A DNA stretch of 64,000 bases from Gamsiella multidivaricata. Its lineage: Eukaryota; Mortierellomycota; Mortierellomycetes; Mortierellales; Mortierellaceae. A program made the translations under genes and the position numbers. Below, piece after piece: positions 23,695-35,503 of this stretch. Every line of letters starts with the position of its first letter. Position 1 is the stretch's first letter. Below the pieces are notes generated by a model. It was given only the letters and a program-made list of their open reading frames with translations, made no database searches and was not told the DNA's origin. The stretch covers positions 62,001 to 126,000 of the forward strand of contig NW_026251786.1 in assembly GCF_025024155.1 (NCBI RefSeq). Direction: 5' to 3'.

Positions 23695-26272
23695 TTAGAT
23701 ATCTGGCGGTAGGAACGAGATGACATAGACCTTGCTGCCAGAACTCACCACTGCACAATGCTGGTTGCACTCCATCGTTGTATAGAATCGATTCCGAATA
23801 GCTTCCGTCAGGACCGCATCCACAGCTGGGCCGTGTATCTGTTTGATCTGCTTTGTTGCCCTGGTATAGACCGACATCTCGTTAAGACGCGTACAGTTGA
23901 GTGGCATGAAGATCCCGTACGAATCTCTCGCAGATGTCGTGCCATGCTCCAGCGTACGACAGGTGCGCGGTAGGCAGCAGATGCTGGCTGCACGAGGGAA
24001 TCGCGTGGGTATAATCAATCGCTCCTGATCAAACGCTTTGCCCGTGCCGCCAACACGTTGTCGAATTTGAGACAGCAGACTGTTGGAAGTCTTCCAGACT
24101 CTACCCGACGTCGAGGTGCGCGAAGATGATGCCGATACCGGTCGTAGGCTGACCGGTCCGGTGTGGTTCGATGTTGATGCCTCAGCAACAGCGCAACCCA
24201 TCCGCAGATGGTTTGATGCAGCGAAATGACTAGATGACAAAGGGACCTGATTCTCCTTCCCTCTGCGCTGCTCCGATGATATCTTTTCCGTTGAATCCGG
24301 GTAGCTGCTGGCCGCAAAACTGAAAAATTCCTGCTCGCTCCCCGATTTGAGATAATCCAACATGAGCTCATACTCGTACACCGCATCCCGTGTCGAGAAC
24401 ATGACTTTATCGCCGTGAATTGTTGGCGTAAACTGAATGGCTTGAGTTGCATGCGGCAACAAAATCCGCTCCATGACGCAAGATCGCTTCAGGCAGTACA
24501 CCAAAGTCTCTCCATTTGTGCTGGCAGAGATTACATACTTGCGGTTCATTATGCTTATATGAATCACCTAAGTAAAAATGAATCGCAAGTGTCAGGCTAT
24601 AGCAACGGTGGATCGAAGGATGGCGAGCATGGTAACAAAGGTACCTACATCGCCTTCGTGTGCCTGATAACTACCCACGACTTTGAGTGTCGTCCTCGAG
24701 CTCCAATCAAATACGGTGACAGCCCCGTCGCTTTGACCGTATCCAATGTAGCATTCGTCCATGTACATAAAACTGGCAGTTTGAGGCATGGCTGTGTCAT
24801 CCTGCATAATGAGCTCTCCTGTTCGAATGTCCCAGACGTACAGACCGCTATCGCCAACAATGCCGACCAGCAGATTTTGGTTAGAATACCAACAACAAGA
24901 ATAGAGAAAGATTTTGTAGGCTAGAGATTACGGTCCGCCTTACCCAAACGACGTCCTAGCACAGGCCGCTCCGGCAATCTCGGATTGGGAGACACAAGTC
25001 AATGGTTGCTGCGCATGGAGTACCCGAACGCATTGCAAAGTCCGTAGGTCCCATACACGCAAGGTCGAGTCGATCGAGGCCGTGACAAGAGTCCACATGG
25101 AGGTTTCTAAGCTAGAAACAAGCCCGGTATGGCCCTCAAGAACATGGACCGCCTGCGGTCTTGCGTCGGCCCAATTTTGTTTGACAATGTTGCTGTTTCG
25201 ATGCAAGAACTTGTAATATTCCAGCCAAGGTACTACTCCTCGCCGACCTTGAATGTGTCTTTCCAGAAAAAGAGGATGCTGTTTGCTCTTGACTCTCCAA
25301 ACGCCATTATCGCTCACCATTCTGGCGCAGAACTTGTTCACCTACAGAAGGGAGCGAGAGGGTTCAATTAGCACGAGACGAACCGACGGTGGATGTGAAC
25401 AGGAACTGCGGGGGCACGGATGTTTGTTTTATGGTACTACCACCTGACGCCTTGTGCGTGTGTGATGTGCACCGGGAGACCTTTGATCTCAAAGTCTGCT
25501 CAAAGATGAAAATGAGCTGCTTTGCTTACCTGGGCCAAACGAGTTAAGTCCAGGGCATCGAGAAGACTAAGAGACGAGGACGCAATCCCAAAAGAGCATT
25601 GTTGGTATGAAAAAGGGCTCATTGAACTTATGGGTCCAATTATACATCCTGGCACGGATGTCTGCACAAGTGACCATGCCGTGCCATGCCATATACGTAC
25701 CACAAGACATTGAAGAAGAGTTCTGAGGGAAGTTGAGAAAAAGCTGCTGCCGACAAGGGAGCGAGCGAGGGAGTAAACGAGGGTGGCGTCGAAGTCGCAA
25801 ACTGCTGTTTCAAGAGGTAAGACGCATCCAGCGTCACCCTTGTATCTCTTGAGAGGACCGGTGTTGCCGCTTCGGTGGCGACAGTGAAGATAGCCTTTCC
25901 GGCTTTGAGCTCCTTGCGCTTGTTATTCTTCATATCTACATCCGTATCCGCTGCATCCTTCGCCGTATCCATGTCGACATCCATATCCATGCTCATGTTT
26001 AAATCCTTGACCTCAATCACCTCAACGGCCTTCTGGGTTTCCTGCCTCATCTCCTTATGTTTCGTTTCCTGCACCTTTTCTTCCCCGTGCTTAATCTCCT
26101 TCCCTTTCTCCTTCTCATTGTCTTTGGTCTTTGCTTTCGGTTTCTTGAGATTGTGGACTTTTATGACCGACAAAGGCGAGTCCTTGGGTGGAGAACAGGA
26201 GGGCGAGGAGGAGGAGGAACCTCCACCAATGCCACTATGAACAAAGTGGTCTCGCTCGGCCTGGAGTTGCAT
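23695..26272 (-). CDS. F-box and WD40 repeat protein
   Basis: Exons 26272-25701, 25566-25530, 25341-24944, 24847-24649 and 24567-23695 give 692 residues. Residues 1-150 are charged and disordered. An F-box at about 180-205 (SQLPSELFFNVLCLLDALDL) spans a 37-base exon; F-boxes dock to Skp1 in SCF ubiquitin ligases. WD40 blades follow: HVLEGHTGLVSSLETSMWTL, IDSTLRVWDLRTLQCVRVL, GLYVWDIRTGELI and GAVTVFDWSSRTTLKV. The C-terminal 290 residues include a further blade pair around a Ser-rich insert (about 480-600). It most likely selects substrates for ubiquitination. A short upstream exon is possible because an acceptor-like CAG sits just before the chosen ATG. Confidence 0.82.
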
Positions 26273-26879
26273 GGCCTGTGATCTGACGGCAACAGGGGAG
26301 AATGGGGGAGAGGGAGAGTAAAGATGTAAGTAAGGGGCAGTTGACGAATCTGTTGATGTGTAATGGAAGGTGATGGTCTATGTGGACTACGTACGGAGAT
26401 GGCAGGAGTGAGTGGATGGAGTTGAGATGATGCCCGACGGGTACAAGCAAAAAACCTTTCCAATATGATATTCGCTTACTTATTTAATTCAATTGCCGTC
26501 CAAGAGATCGTGACACAGCTCTTTTTCATTTCCCATTGCGTCTATGCTGCCGCTCCACACGGCGCCTAGTGTTGTTGTTGTTGCTGTTGCTGTGGATGCT
26601 TCAGCTCCCGGGGCCACTCTTGGTGCTCAACAAGACAGAGGGCGGCGCGAGCCATATTGTAGCCAGCGTTATGGTCTCGATCCCTTTTACTGGTTGCATT
26701 GTAGGCACTTGATGGCCCGACCCTCAACCTTTCCTAAGATATCGCACTGACAACATGCTATAGAGGTCCTCCATTCATCAGTACGGACTATAAGCATGTT
26801 GTGGGCCACCACTGATGCGTATCATAGTAATAAATCCCTGTTATTAATTTCTTTTTTGCGCAAACCATTATCGCCAAGT
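26273..26879. other. Intergenic between F-box gene and transposon relic
   Basis: The CT-rich DNA just upstream of the F-box gene (minus-strand sense) is promoter-like. A (TTG)-rich patch lies near 26570-26600. No gene seen. Confidence 0.35.
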
Positions 26880-28480
26880 TCATGCAGTCGTATTACCTTC
26901 TCCTTTAAAGCTGTTATGAATTGCTGGTGCGGATAGAAGGAACGGAGTTGTCGCTGCACTTCTAGCACCGATACAATGTGTCTCTCGATCGAAAGGCGCA
27001 GCGATCTCCAGGCAGTGCTTTGGTCGACATTGGCTGCCGCCGGTGCTGGTGGTAATATTGGGAGGCATACGATTGCTTGAATTGTCTACTCCAGCTCGTG
27101 TAGCTCATGATGATAGGTTGTTGTCCCTGGAGTGCACCAGCGACCAATCTGCCGTGGTGAGGACGACCGCTGTAACGGTCTTCTTGACCCCTGTTGTCAA
27201 TTCCAACAACCTTGTATGTTCTTTAGTTGCCTAGTTGGCACTCCATCTGGTATTCGTCTCCCAGGGCAATCTTAATGTCTTCTATCTTCTATTTCGCTGT
27301 ATTCAGCACGGTAACACCACTCGGCTGCTTCTTGACCAAGGAGCAAGGAATCAGTTTGAGGACGCATCCATCAGTGGTGAACGATTCTGTCCACACATAT
27401 TTCCTCCGGAAATATCCTGCGTTGATTTCTGCCTTGTACCCCTCGAGTATCGTAACTCATTCTTGAGGAAGTTTGACAGAGCCGTCCGAGCAGCATGGTC
27501 TCGTTGGAATTGTCTAATGCGCGTTGAGAAGGATGCGCCTGTAACTCTTTGTTATTTCCCTCAGACAGCCATTGGTCGTGGTATCCGCTCGTGGTTTTCT
27601 TAATGTTGCGCCTCTTGGTCGTGGATGGCCATGATGTCACAGAGAATAATTAGAAAGGATATTATTGCGGAAGATGATAAGCTGGACAAGTTGTCTCTTT
27701 TGAAATCGATGTCTGCTCGTATCAGACCAGGGCGGGCCGCCATAGCAGCGCCGATGTGCGCCGCAATCGCCTGCTGAGCGCGTCTGTCGCTGCACGTACC
27801 ATCTCTTAGATTATGTGAACGACGTCCTTGTGGAACCGGTCCCGCTCTGCTTCGTCAGCATTCATGACCTCGGACAAACCGACCCTTAGCTGTGTCGAAA
27901 GGGTGCCGCAGTTCAACGCAACTATCCTGAAAATGGCTTTGAGGGACGTGCTCATAATGGCTGCTCGATTCCTGGATTTGGGTGTATCCGTACCAGTGGC
28001 CTCTGAGGGAATAGCCCTAGCACCTCTAGGCGACGGGTTGAATATAAGTTTCGGTTTCTGCCTTCTCTTTTCGTTGACTCTTTAGTTGAGGTTAGAGTAG
28101 TTAGGGCGGGTGCCTGAGACTTGGTCAGTGGGGTCCGGTATATCTTGGCTCGGTACTGGCTCAGCGCCATGTACTTGTTTCGTGATGTCTGTGTCGTAGG
28201 AGAACAAAGGACTAGGCAAATGGGAAATGGTCGATATCTCATGGCCTTGAACCGTACCAAAAAGGCGTTTACCTCCAGGATGGCATCGTACATCAGGCCA
28301 TCGAGGATATCCTGGTCTTCGTACCTCAAGAAGACATCAGAGGCGGCGTCGCAATGGCCGGCCGGATGTAGACTCGGCAAGTTCAGCCTACTCGTTATAG
28401 TATCGCAATATCCCTGCAGAATAAGAGGCACTGTAAGGCTACACGCATTTAGGATGCTCCTTAGCACTTGATAGACCATA
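26880..28480 (-). pseudogene. Fanzor (eukaryotic TnpB-like RNA-guided nuclease) relic
   Basis: Read on the minus strand in shifting frames, the segment gives a collinear protein: LMYDAILEVNAFLVRFKAM near 28.3 kb, LGLFPQRPLVRIHPNPGIE near 28.0, LRVGLSEVMNADEAERDRF near 27.9, EGYKAEINAGYFRRKYVW and FTTDGCVLKLIPC near 27.4, then YKVVGID near 27.2. A frameshift follows, then TGVKKTVTAVVL. Fanzor proteins have an FxTDG motif ahead of the RuvC-I motif GIDxGxxxTVTAVV, whose Asp is catalytic, and that order is seen here. After RuvC-I most of the next region seems deleted, then SYASQYYHQHRRQPMSTKAL resembles the later Arg-rich helix. At least three in-frame stops and two frameshifts make it non-functional. 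Family assignment rests on motif order read by eye. Confidence 0.55.
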
Positions 28481-29540
28481 TCCTCTCACATTCTTGACGT
28501 ATGGTGCGGAGCATCTAGTCACGACTATATGTAGAAAACGTTGAAGCTCAAAAACCATTGAACTAGAAGTTTGGGTTGTAGATACATATTTCAGTGGTCC
28601 GAATTTTGATTCAGCAGTTGTATATGATAATGAGTAGGCGTTTCTAGTCATGTCAAAGTCTTATGTTGCGACTAGATGTTCAGCATTGTAGTCATTTTTG
28701 GTGACTATGCCAGCTACGATCCACATCACTGCACTGATACCAAGCCGTTGAAGGATATCGGTCGAGCCTTCAATGGGTTGAGTCCGAACCTGTTTTAGGA
28801 GCTTCGGCGAAAGAAAGTATCGACCATACGGAAAGGATAGTCGGAGTCTATTGCTGCGACATATACAGGCGGGGGTAGGGTAGAGATACACACGTCCGAT
28901 CCGCCGGTACATCCCGACCAAGGCTTTTGAGGCGGGATATGAGGTCGGTCGAGGAGACGCATCCCCTGGCGGTTTACCAGAAGCGCTTGATCTTCTAGAT
29001 CTCCTTGATAATCTTGGGTTTTCGATAGCGAATTATCGGTGTAAGTAAAGGTACAATACCTATAGGAGGAGGATAGCAACGCCGATTGTTAGAATGGGTG
29101 TTGCGGGAGCGTTAATCGGGGTCAGCGATGGCTGCTGAACTTGAGTCGAGCGGACCATGGAGTGGTTCATTAAAGCCTGCGATCGGACGAGGGGGTGGTT
29201 GGCACCCTACTGCCGCTTGAGGTTTACTTCAGCTCTCCCATCATGCGCATTCCTTTTTTGCGCAGTGGGTGGACCATTCAGGTGAAGGGTAACTTTGTTC
29301 TGAGCAAACATCTCGGAGAGTTTGCAGTGAAGCCCATGGACCATCGCATCGGTGGCCCCCGCGTTCAGCTGAGCGTCGGTTTGCTGGGCGATAGCAGCAT
29401 CTGTTTGGTTTTGGGCTTGGAGATCATAGACAAAGTATTTAAACAGTGGGTAATGCATCCAAGATCGATATCAGATAGAGCCAAGGCAAAGAACAGAGAG
29501 TATTTGAATAGAGACAATAAACCGAACGCGGAGATGCTTT
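28481..29540 (-). pseudogene. Decayed reading next to the Fanzor relic, possible second transposon gene
   Basis: The minus strand from about 29460 to 29207 is open for 83 codons and reads PLFKYFVYDLQAQNQTDAAI, then HGLHCKLSEMFAQNK. From about 28920 to 28665 a second open stretch reads SPKLLKQVRTQPIEGSTDIL. Stops and frame changes separate them. Fanzor genes usually ride in larger DNA transposons, so this may be the rest of the same element or its transposase or recombinase, but I see no diagnostic catalytic motif. Confidence 0.3.
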
Positions 29541-30683
29541 AATGCTATGGACGCCATATCAGACACAACAACGAAGACCCCGTCTTCAATGTACAACACT
29601 CAAAAAGAGAATTGTGCTAGTGGCTAGAAGAGCTCGATTGGTCAGAGTAAAGTAAATACGACAGTAATACGCGCTCTACATACCTTGTTTTTCTGTGAGT
29701 TTTAGGTCTTTAGTCGCCGGATGCACAATACACGATGACTCCAGGGCAGCTCATGGAGCATATCGTCTTCTGCCAAAGATCTCAAAAAAAAAAAAAAAAA
29801 AAAGGATATTGATAATTGGCTGGGGAATTACTTGATATAAAAAGACAAGAAGCGCATCTGTCCGAGATGGACAATGGTCGTTCTATTCTCTACAGCGACC
29901 TTGAGTTAGCGCGTGCTGGCCAGGCCTTCAAATGCTGAATAGAGTCATGTGGGCATCCTTTGCAAACAAATGAGGGCCATGAGAGCGTTAAATATGAAAA
30001 CGGCAATTAGTCTATACAAAGCTGATATAGCACTTTCTGTTGTTAACGAGCGGTAGAATGACAAGGACAGTGAACGATCAATGGAAGCAGAGGACGGACC
30101 ACGGACTAAAACAAAGGCCTGGTTAAATAAAGGCTTGGTTAATAAGACGGCAGCTTGAGGTATTAAGGCTGGATGCGTTGCAGTACGAATGAAACTACTT
30201 GCCAAGCTGGAATATTAAAAAGTTGTTGGTTAGGAACAAGTCAAGAAGTCAAGACAAAACTAATGTCGCTAAAAGTTTTAATCGTCTAGTACAGACAGCC
30301 GAGGGTGATTCAGACCCTAGTCCCCATAATAAACCGCCAAAAACAACAGCACTCTACTTAAGAAACTTGACGTCAACAAATCATCTGGTGCGCTCAGCTC
30401 GATGAGCAGGACTATCGTCCATTCCGACCCTCACTCATGTTCTCAGGGATGGCTTCCTTTTTTCCGATAGTAATGTAATAAAAAATTGGTGTACCATGCT
30501 TTGTTGCCTATGTAGCATATCAAGAGATTATGTACATACTCGTGGAACGATGGCGCTTGAGCTTGCTTGCCCATTCTTCGAACCCTTGGTGAATGACTTG
30601 ATAACACGTACTCTTCATCATTGTGTCTTGTAGCATACAATGTGTTTATTATTTTTGCAGAATGTGCGGAAGTCTGGCTCCAC
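29541..30683. other. Intergenic, with poly-A tract
   Basis: No gene seen. A run of 20 A lies at 29784-29803. The remainder is AT-rich and without recognised repeats. Confidence 0.4.
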
Positions 30684-33600
30684 TTAATTGGTGTTGAAGG
30701 TCATACTACGCGCTCCCGACTTCGGATTACGCGAGAATGATGCGTCCTTCTTCTTCAGGTCCTTCTTTTCCTCCAGTTTGGAATAAGGATCGAAGGGTGC
30801 AGCGCGCTCGTTGGTCGCCTCGACCTTCTTCTTCTTCTGTCGCTTCTTGCCAGCGCTGTCAACTACTTCATCCACAACTGACCGAACACTGTTGTAATCA
30901 AATGGTTTGAAGGCTTCTGGCAACTCATCGCCCGAGACGGCAGCTGAGGACGTAGGTGTCGCGCTGGCTGACGATGCAGACAACTTTTCTTTTCTGGGCT
31001 TCTTCTTCTTGATCGACACCACCTCTGCATTGTCGCCGCCTGCAATTTCTGCGTTACCTGATCCAATCTCTTCCCGCGCAAGCTCTGCACGCTCCTCGTC
31101 AATGGCTCTGGACCGCTTCGTGGACATGGATGAGAGCATGAGAACATCGGTCCTCTTTTGCTTAGTGACACGATCTTCCTGTGGCGTGAACAGCACCTCC
31201 TGCTGTTCTTCCTCTGTCTTCGCATCTGCGACAGGCGTCTTGACAGGTTCCAGGTCCGCGGTATCGGTGACCTCCTTGAATACAGGTGCGGCTTCTGCCG
31301 GCCGGTGTGATAATTCCATCATGATCCGTTGCGCAATCTTCTTTCCCTCCTCCTCCGCCTGAGAAGCCCTAGAAGCTATAAGGTCCCCAAACATACCTGA
31401 GTGAGTGGCCATGAGGGGCGTAGGATCAGCCAATGGCTTGCTGGTAACAGCAGAAGCCCGGACTGAGCCTTGACCAAACATGCCCGAACTCGCAGCTGCA
31501 ATGACCTTTCCACCCTGAGCCTGTGCTGCCCTCTCCAATGGTGTCGCTTTGTGAGATAATAATGAAGATGATGACCCTTCTGTCGCTTTTTTGCCGTCCT
31601 CTGTTGACTGGAGCCCTGTCTTGGGGTCAAAGCGCACATGCACTGGGACATCAATTTCGATAGGCTTGAAGCCTCCCAGCATCGTTGGTACACTGGCCTT
31701 GGTGCGGCTGATCAGCATGGCAACATCGGTCGCATTCATTCTGACAGACGGCGGAACGGGGTTGCAGCAGGCAAGCACTTCCGAAGCCTCCTCTGGCATC
31801 TGCTCAGCCAACTTGAAAAGCATGTTGTTTGGGAGAACATATCGGATACTCTCGTCCTCGTCGCGGGCCGTCTGATCCCTCCAGGCATGGACTGCCTTGA
31901 ACACCGCAAACTGCATGTTGTTGAGCGCCCGGTTCCATTTCGAGTAAAGATTCCTCCATCCGTTAGCGCCATCGCCTCCCTCTGCATCGTATACCTCCTT
32001 CTCATGTAGTCGAAGCGACGTTTCTGAAGAGCGAAGCAGGGTCGCACGCAGAAGGTTGTGCGTTGTTGGGTTGGACTTGTCCAGGAGGGCGTTTCGCATA
32101 CGATCATAGATGTAAAGCAAGAAATGGGTATCCGAGCGCGCATAATTGAGCATCTCTTTCGGCAATGGGCTATGATCCAGAGTATGCGAATGAGAGTAGT
32201 AAAAGGTTTCAGTATTAGAAAGAAAAAAAAAAGGCTTTATGCTAGCAGTAATTTGTCCAGCAGTGTCATAAATGCATAAGCAATTCGTGTTTACCGAATA
32301 CGCCAGTCAGCCAGCTGATATTTCTTGTCCGCGTCGAAGTCCGCATACAGTTTTAACAAATGGGCCAACGAATGGCTTCCGAATTCTGTTGGATCGGGTT
32401 GCAAAAAAAAAAAAAAAAAAAAAAGATAATAGGCGGGTAATCAGTTAATAGTAATGTACTCCCCGATCATCACAAAGCTTGTATCGATAAATACTAGGAA
32501 ACATACCGAGCAGTTTCGTAGCATGATAGGTGTCGAACAGGTTGACGATGTAGACACCGAAATCTCGCTGCAGCCAGATAATATCAGACTCTGCTCCGTG
32601 CAAGACCTTGACGATATTGGGATCCGTAAAGGACTGGTTCAAGAGGTGCAATGATCCTCGGAGCTCTAGTGTGTCGATCATATAATCCTGATCACGAGTC
32701 GAGATCTGCATCAGACAGACAAAGCCCTGAAAGGATCGGTAGTTATGGTGTTCCAGATCAACAGCAATCTCCCGCTGCATCTCCAGAGCCTTGCACATGT
32801 CTTTGAGCGCCTCCTCCGTGTCTACCCAGATTGGCGATGTCTGATCAAAGGGCGTATACAGTTGCTCGGGTCTCTGCTCAAACATGTGCTGAGGATAATC
32901 CAAGTGCTTGATCTCATACTCGTAAGGGTGGGGTTGCACCATTAATTCCGATGAGAAAGAGTCAGTCGACGTACGATCCATGCCATAACTGAGATCCACC
33001 TTTGCATTGGGTTTGTATGTGATCTTGCGCAGGAAGGGAGTAGACGAATTGTCGACTGGATCAGGGAATCGCAGCTGAGGTCGAGCAATGTTTTGGGCGT
33101 GAATCAGTTTGTATTCCAGCCTGTCATTCTAATCGGAAATGGATATCAAGGGCAAGATCTTGTAGCATTAGCACGAACACCCGGGCAGATATCTGTAGAC
33201 CATTTAGTGTCACGAACGAGTCTTCCCATACCTTGGCAGAAGCGACAATGGGGGTACTTTGAGGAATGGCGGGTGCTCCTTTCTTTCGCGGAGCTTTCAT
33301 CTCATCCAGAGCAACATCCTACAACAAAATAACACCATCCAATTAATCATCGCCACGAGACAGCATTGAGCAGTTGAACTTCAAGAATTGTGTTAGATTC
33401 CATACCACTTTCTCCAGCATGTTGTCGACAGCGTCCACGATAATGTCGTAGCGGTCGGCCACATCGTCCCCATCCTTAAGTTGCTCAGTCTGATGGCCAG
33501 CGGCCTGACGCAGGAGTCCGTTGCAGAGGTCCAGGGTCGCAGTCGAGGCGTCGTTCATATTCTCGGCGAAAGAATGATCAAGGGTCTTGTAAAAGCTGAC

Positions 33601-33705
33601 ATCGCTAGCGGGAATAGCGTTGGCAGCCCTAGTAGCCTTGACCAGGATACCAAAGAGAGATGTTTGCCAGGTCTCAAAGTCGGCGACAATGTTGTTTGTG
33701 GCCAT
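30684..33705 (-). CDS. RRP6: Exosome 3'-5' exoribonuclease Rrp6
   Basis: Exons 33705-33406, 33318-33232, 33128-32507, 32385-32295 and 32169-30684 give 861 residues. Rrp6 is the nuclear exosome subunit that trims and degrades rRNA, snoRNA and aberrant transcripts. The N-terminal 100 residues form the PMC2NT domain that binds Rrp47/Lrp1. The DEDD-Y nuclease follows: [20 protein letters not shown] (Asp253, Glu255), [19 protein letters not shown] with the third acid, and [19 protein letters not shown] with the Tyr and the last Asp (376, 380). An HRDC domain lies at about 430-510. The C-terminal 300 residues are disordered with basic, nuclear-signal-like patches (KKKKPRKEK and KKRQKKKK). A 22-A run on the plus strand forms the long polypyrimidine tract of the third intron. 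Confidence 0.94.
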
Positions 33706-33902
33706 GGTGGTGGTGGTCAACGAGAGTGAATGGGTGAAGCGTCCAATGAAGAGTGGAATGGTTGATACAAAAAAAAGTATGTTATTGCTGTGGCTTTGGC
33801 GTGACCACAAACTATATTTTCAAAACTGTCAAATGTTGGAGATCAGCGTGTCTGGATTAATCGATCAAAACGAAATGTCAAGAAGAGATATATAAATCAA
33901 TT

Positions 33903-34064
33903 ATGCCTGTCTCCAACAACAATCTGCTGGCCAGTAAGACGGAGACCGTGTGGCTGGACTGTCATCTGTCGGATGCTCCTGTAAAGAGGCAGCTTGGAAA
34001 CGATCCTGAGAAGGACTTTTGCTATTATCTTGATGCCGAAGGTAATCTGGCAGAAGAAGAATGA
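33903..34064 (+). CDS. Small hypothetical protein, 53 residues
   Basis: ATG at 33903 to TGA at 34064 encodes 53 residues with balanced, acidic composition (ETVWLDCHLSDAPVKRQLGN in the middle, an EEE end). It is divergent from RRP6 with 197 bases between starts. Composition looks protein-like, but there is no recognised motif. It may be a small gene, the first exon of a longer one, or a transposon fragment. Confidence 0.3.
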   Translation: MPVSNNNLLASKTETVWLDCHLSDAPVKRQLGNDPEKDFCYYLDAEGNLAEEE

Positions 34065-34617
34065 TATGTATTGTTGGCCAGCAGCCACCGAGGGTACGCA
34101 GGATTCGATATTAGGTTTTGGGGTTGTGCCTGTATAAAAGGAGGATCGAAGCCAGCGGTCTTTTATTCCTTGTTCCAGTTGAACAAGAAAACCGTTGTGC
34201 TGATCACTCGCTACAGGTACCCTTTTTTACTTAGATATATCAATAATGAATTATGGTTCCATTGAACAAGAAGCGTAGTTGTGCGTAAGACCCTTGTGTT
34301 CAGTGTGGAACACAAATTATTCGAGCATTCAGATTGGGAGTTTCCTTACTCCATACAACTGTAAAAGAACTATCTCCAAGCGCAACAGTATCGCGCCTAA
34401 GCCACAGCTTACAGTACTTATCCTTTATCGACAGGAACTCGATTTCCATGCTTCAAAAAACGTCTTGAAAAATATGGTCAATCACCGTAAGCAATCGCCT
34501 AGCGTCATTGATAACTTCACACCCTCTCCATCATCGAAAGACAACCTCATCACTCCTTCTTTCACTGTAACTTCGCTCCCCTCCCTTCCCCTCCCCTCTC
34601 ACTCTGGAAGGCTGTCT

Positions 34618-35091
34618 GTCAGTCGAACCTCAAATATTCGAACGATACACAGTCAAAATCGTTCGGATAAAAATTAGGTTTTAATGAATTGATTGTATTC
34701 AGAAACTCGCAGAAAATATATACCCCACTTCCCGGGGCTCCCTAAATGCAAGGCCGAACGAATGGCTGACTCGCCTAGCTTTCCTCAATTGCACGGCCTC
34801 GAACAAACACCACCACTCATCCAGGCACTCATTCAGGCACTCATTCAGACCCTTTCCTTAATAAACGATGTCTTCAAATTTCATAGCCATTTGTTTAACC
34901 ATTTGTTCGGGGCCGTGCAATTGAGGAAAGCTAGGCGAGTCAGCCATTCGTTCGGCCTTGCATTTAGGGAGCCCCGGGAAGTGGGGTATATATTTTCTGC
35001 GAGTTTCTGAATACAATCAATTCATTAAAACCTAATTTTTATCCGAACGATTTTGACTGTGTATCGTTCGGATATTTGAGGCTCGACTGAC
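34618..35091. mobile_element. Foldback element / MITE with 190-base inverted arms
   Basis: Arms 34618-34807 and 34902-35091 are inverted copies of 190 bases with only about four or five differences and no indels, around a 94-base spacer. The outer ends read GTCAGTCGARCCTCAAATAT, resembling the terminal repeats of pogo/Tigger-type Tc1-mariner elements (an inference from the end sequence). The spacer contains a short tandem (CAGGCACTCATT twice). There is no coding capacity. A target-site duplication is not clear. The near-identical arms indicate a recent insertion or recent conversion. Confidence 0.85.
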
Positions 35092-35503
35092 TGTGCCCAT
35101 TTTTTCTTGTGTAACGTAAAGTTGCGCACATTTTTCGCTGTGCAAACATTCACATTTATGCAGGCGATGTGATCCTTGTTCTGGCAATGTTCATATTTAA
35201 ACAGATAATTCTTAAAAGTCATATGTTTCTATTTTCCCATTTCTTTATTAAGAACTAATAGACAAAGTGACACTTTCTACACATCTCTGTTGCCTGGGTT
35301 CGGTCTGAAGAAAATCCTGTAGACGAACTCACAAGGTCTGAACTGCTCCTACGCCCACGAGTTTCCGTTTATGTCATGCACCATTCTTCCAGCGAAAATA
35401 AAGGGTTGCCCTAGGAGTGCACACGATAGCTGCGATATATGTCTGAAACAACGCCCATGGTCAAGAAGCAGACTATGTTTAAATGTTGTGTGGTTCTCCT
35501 CTT

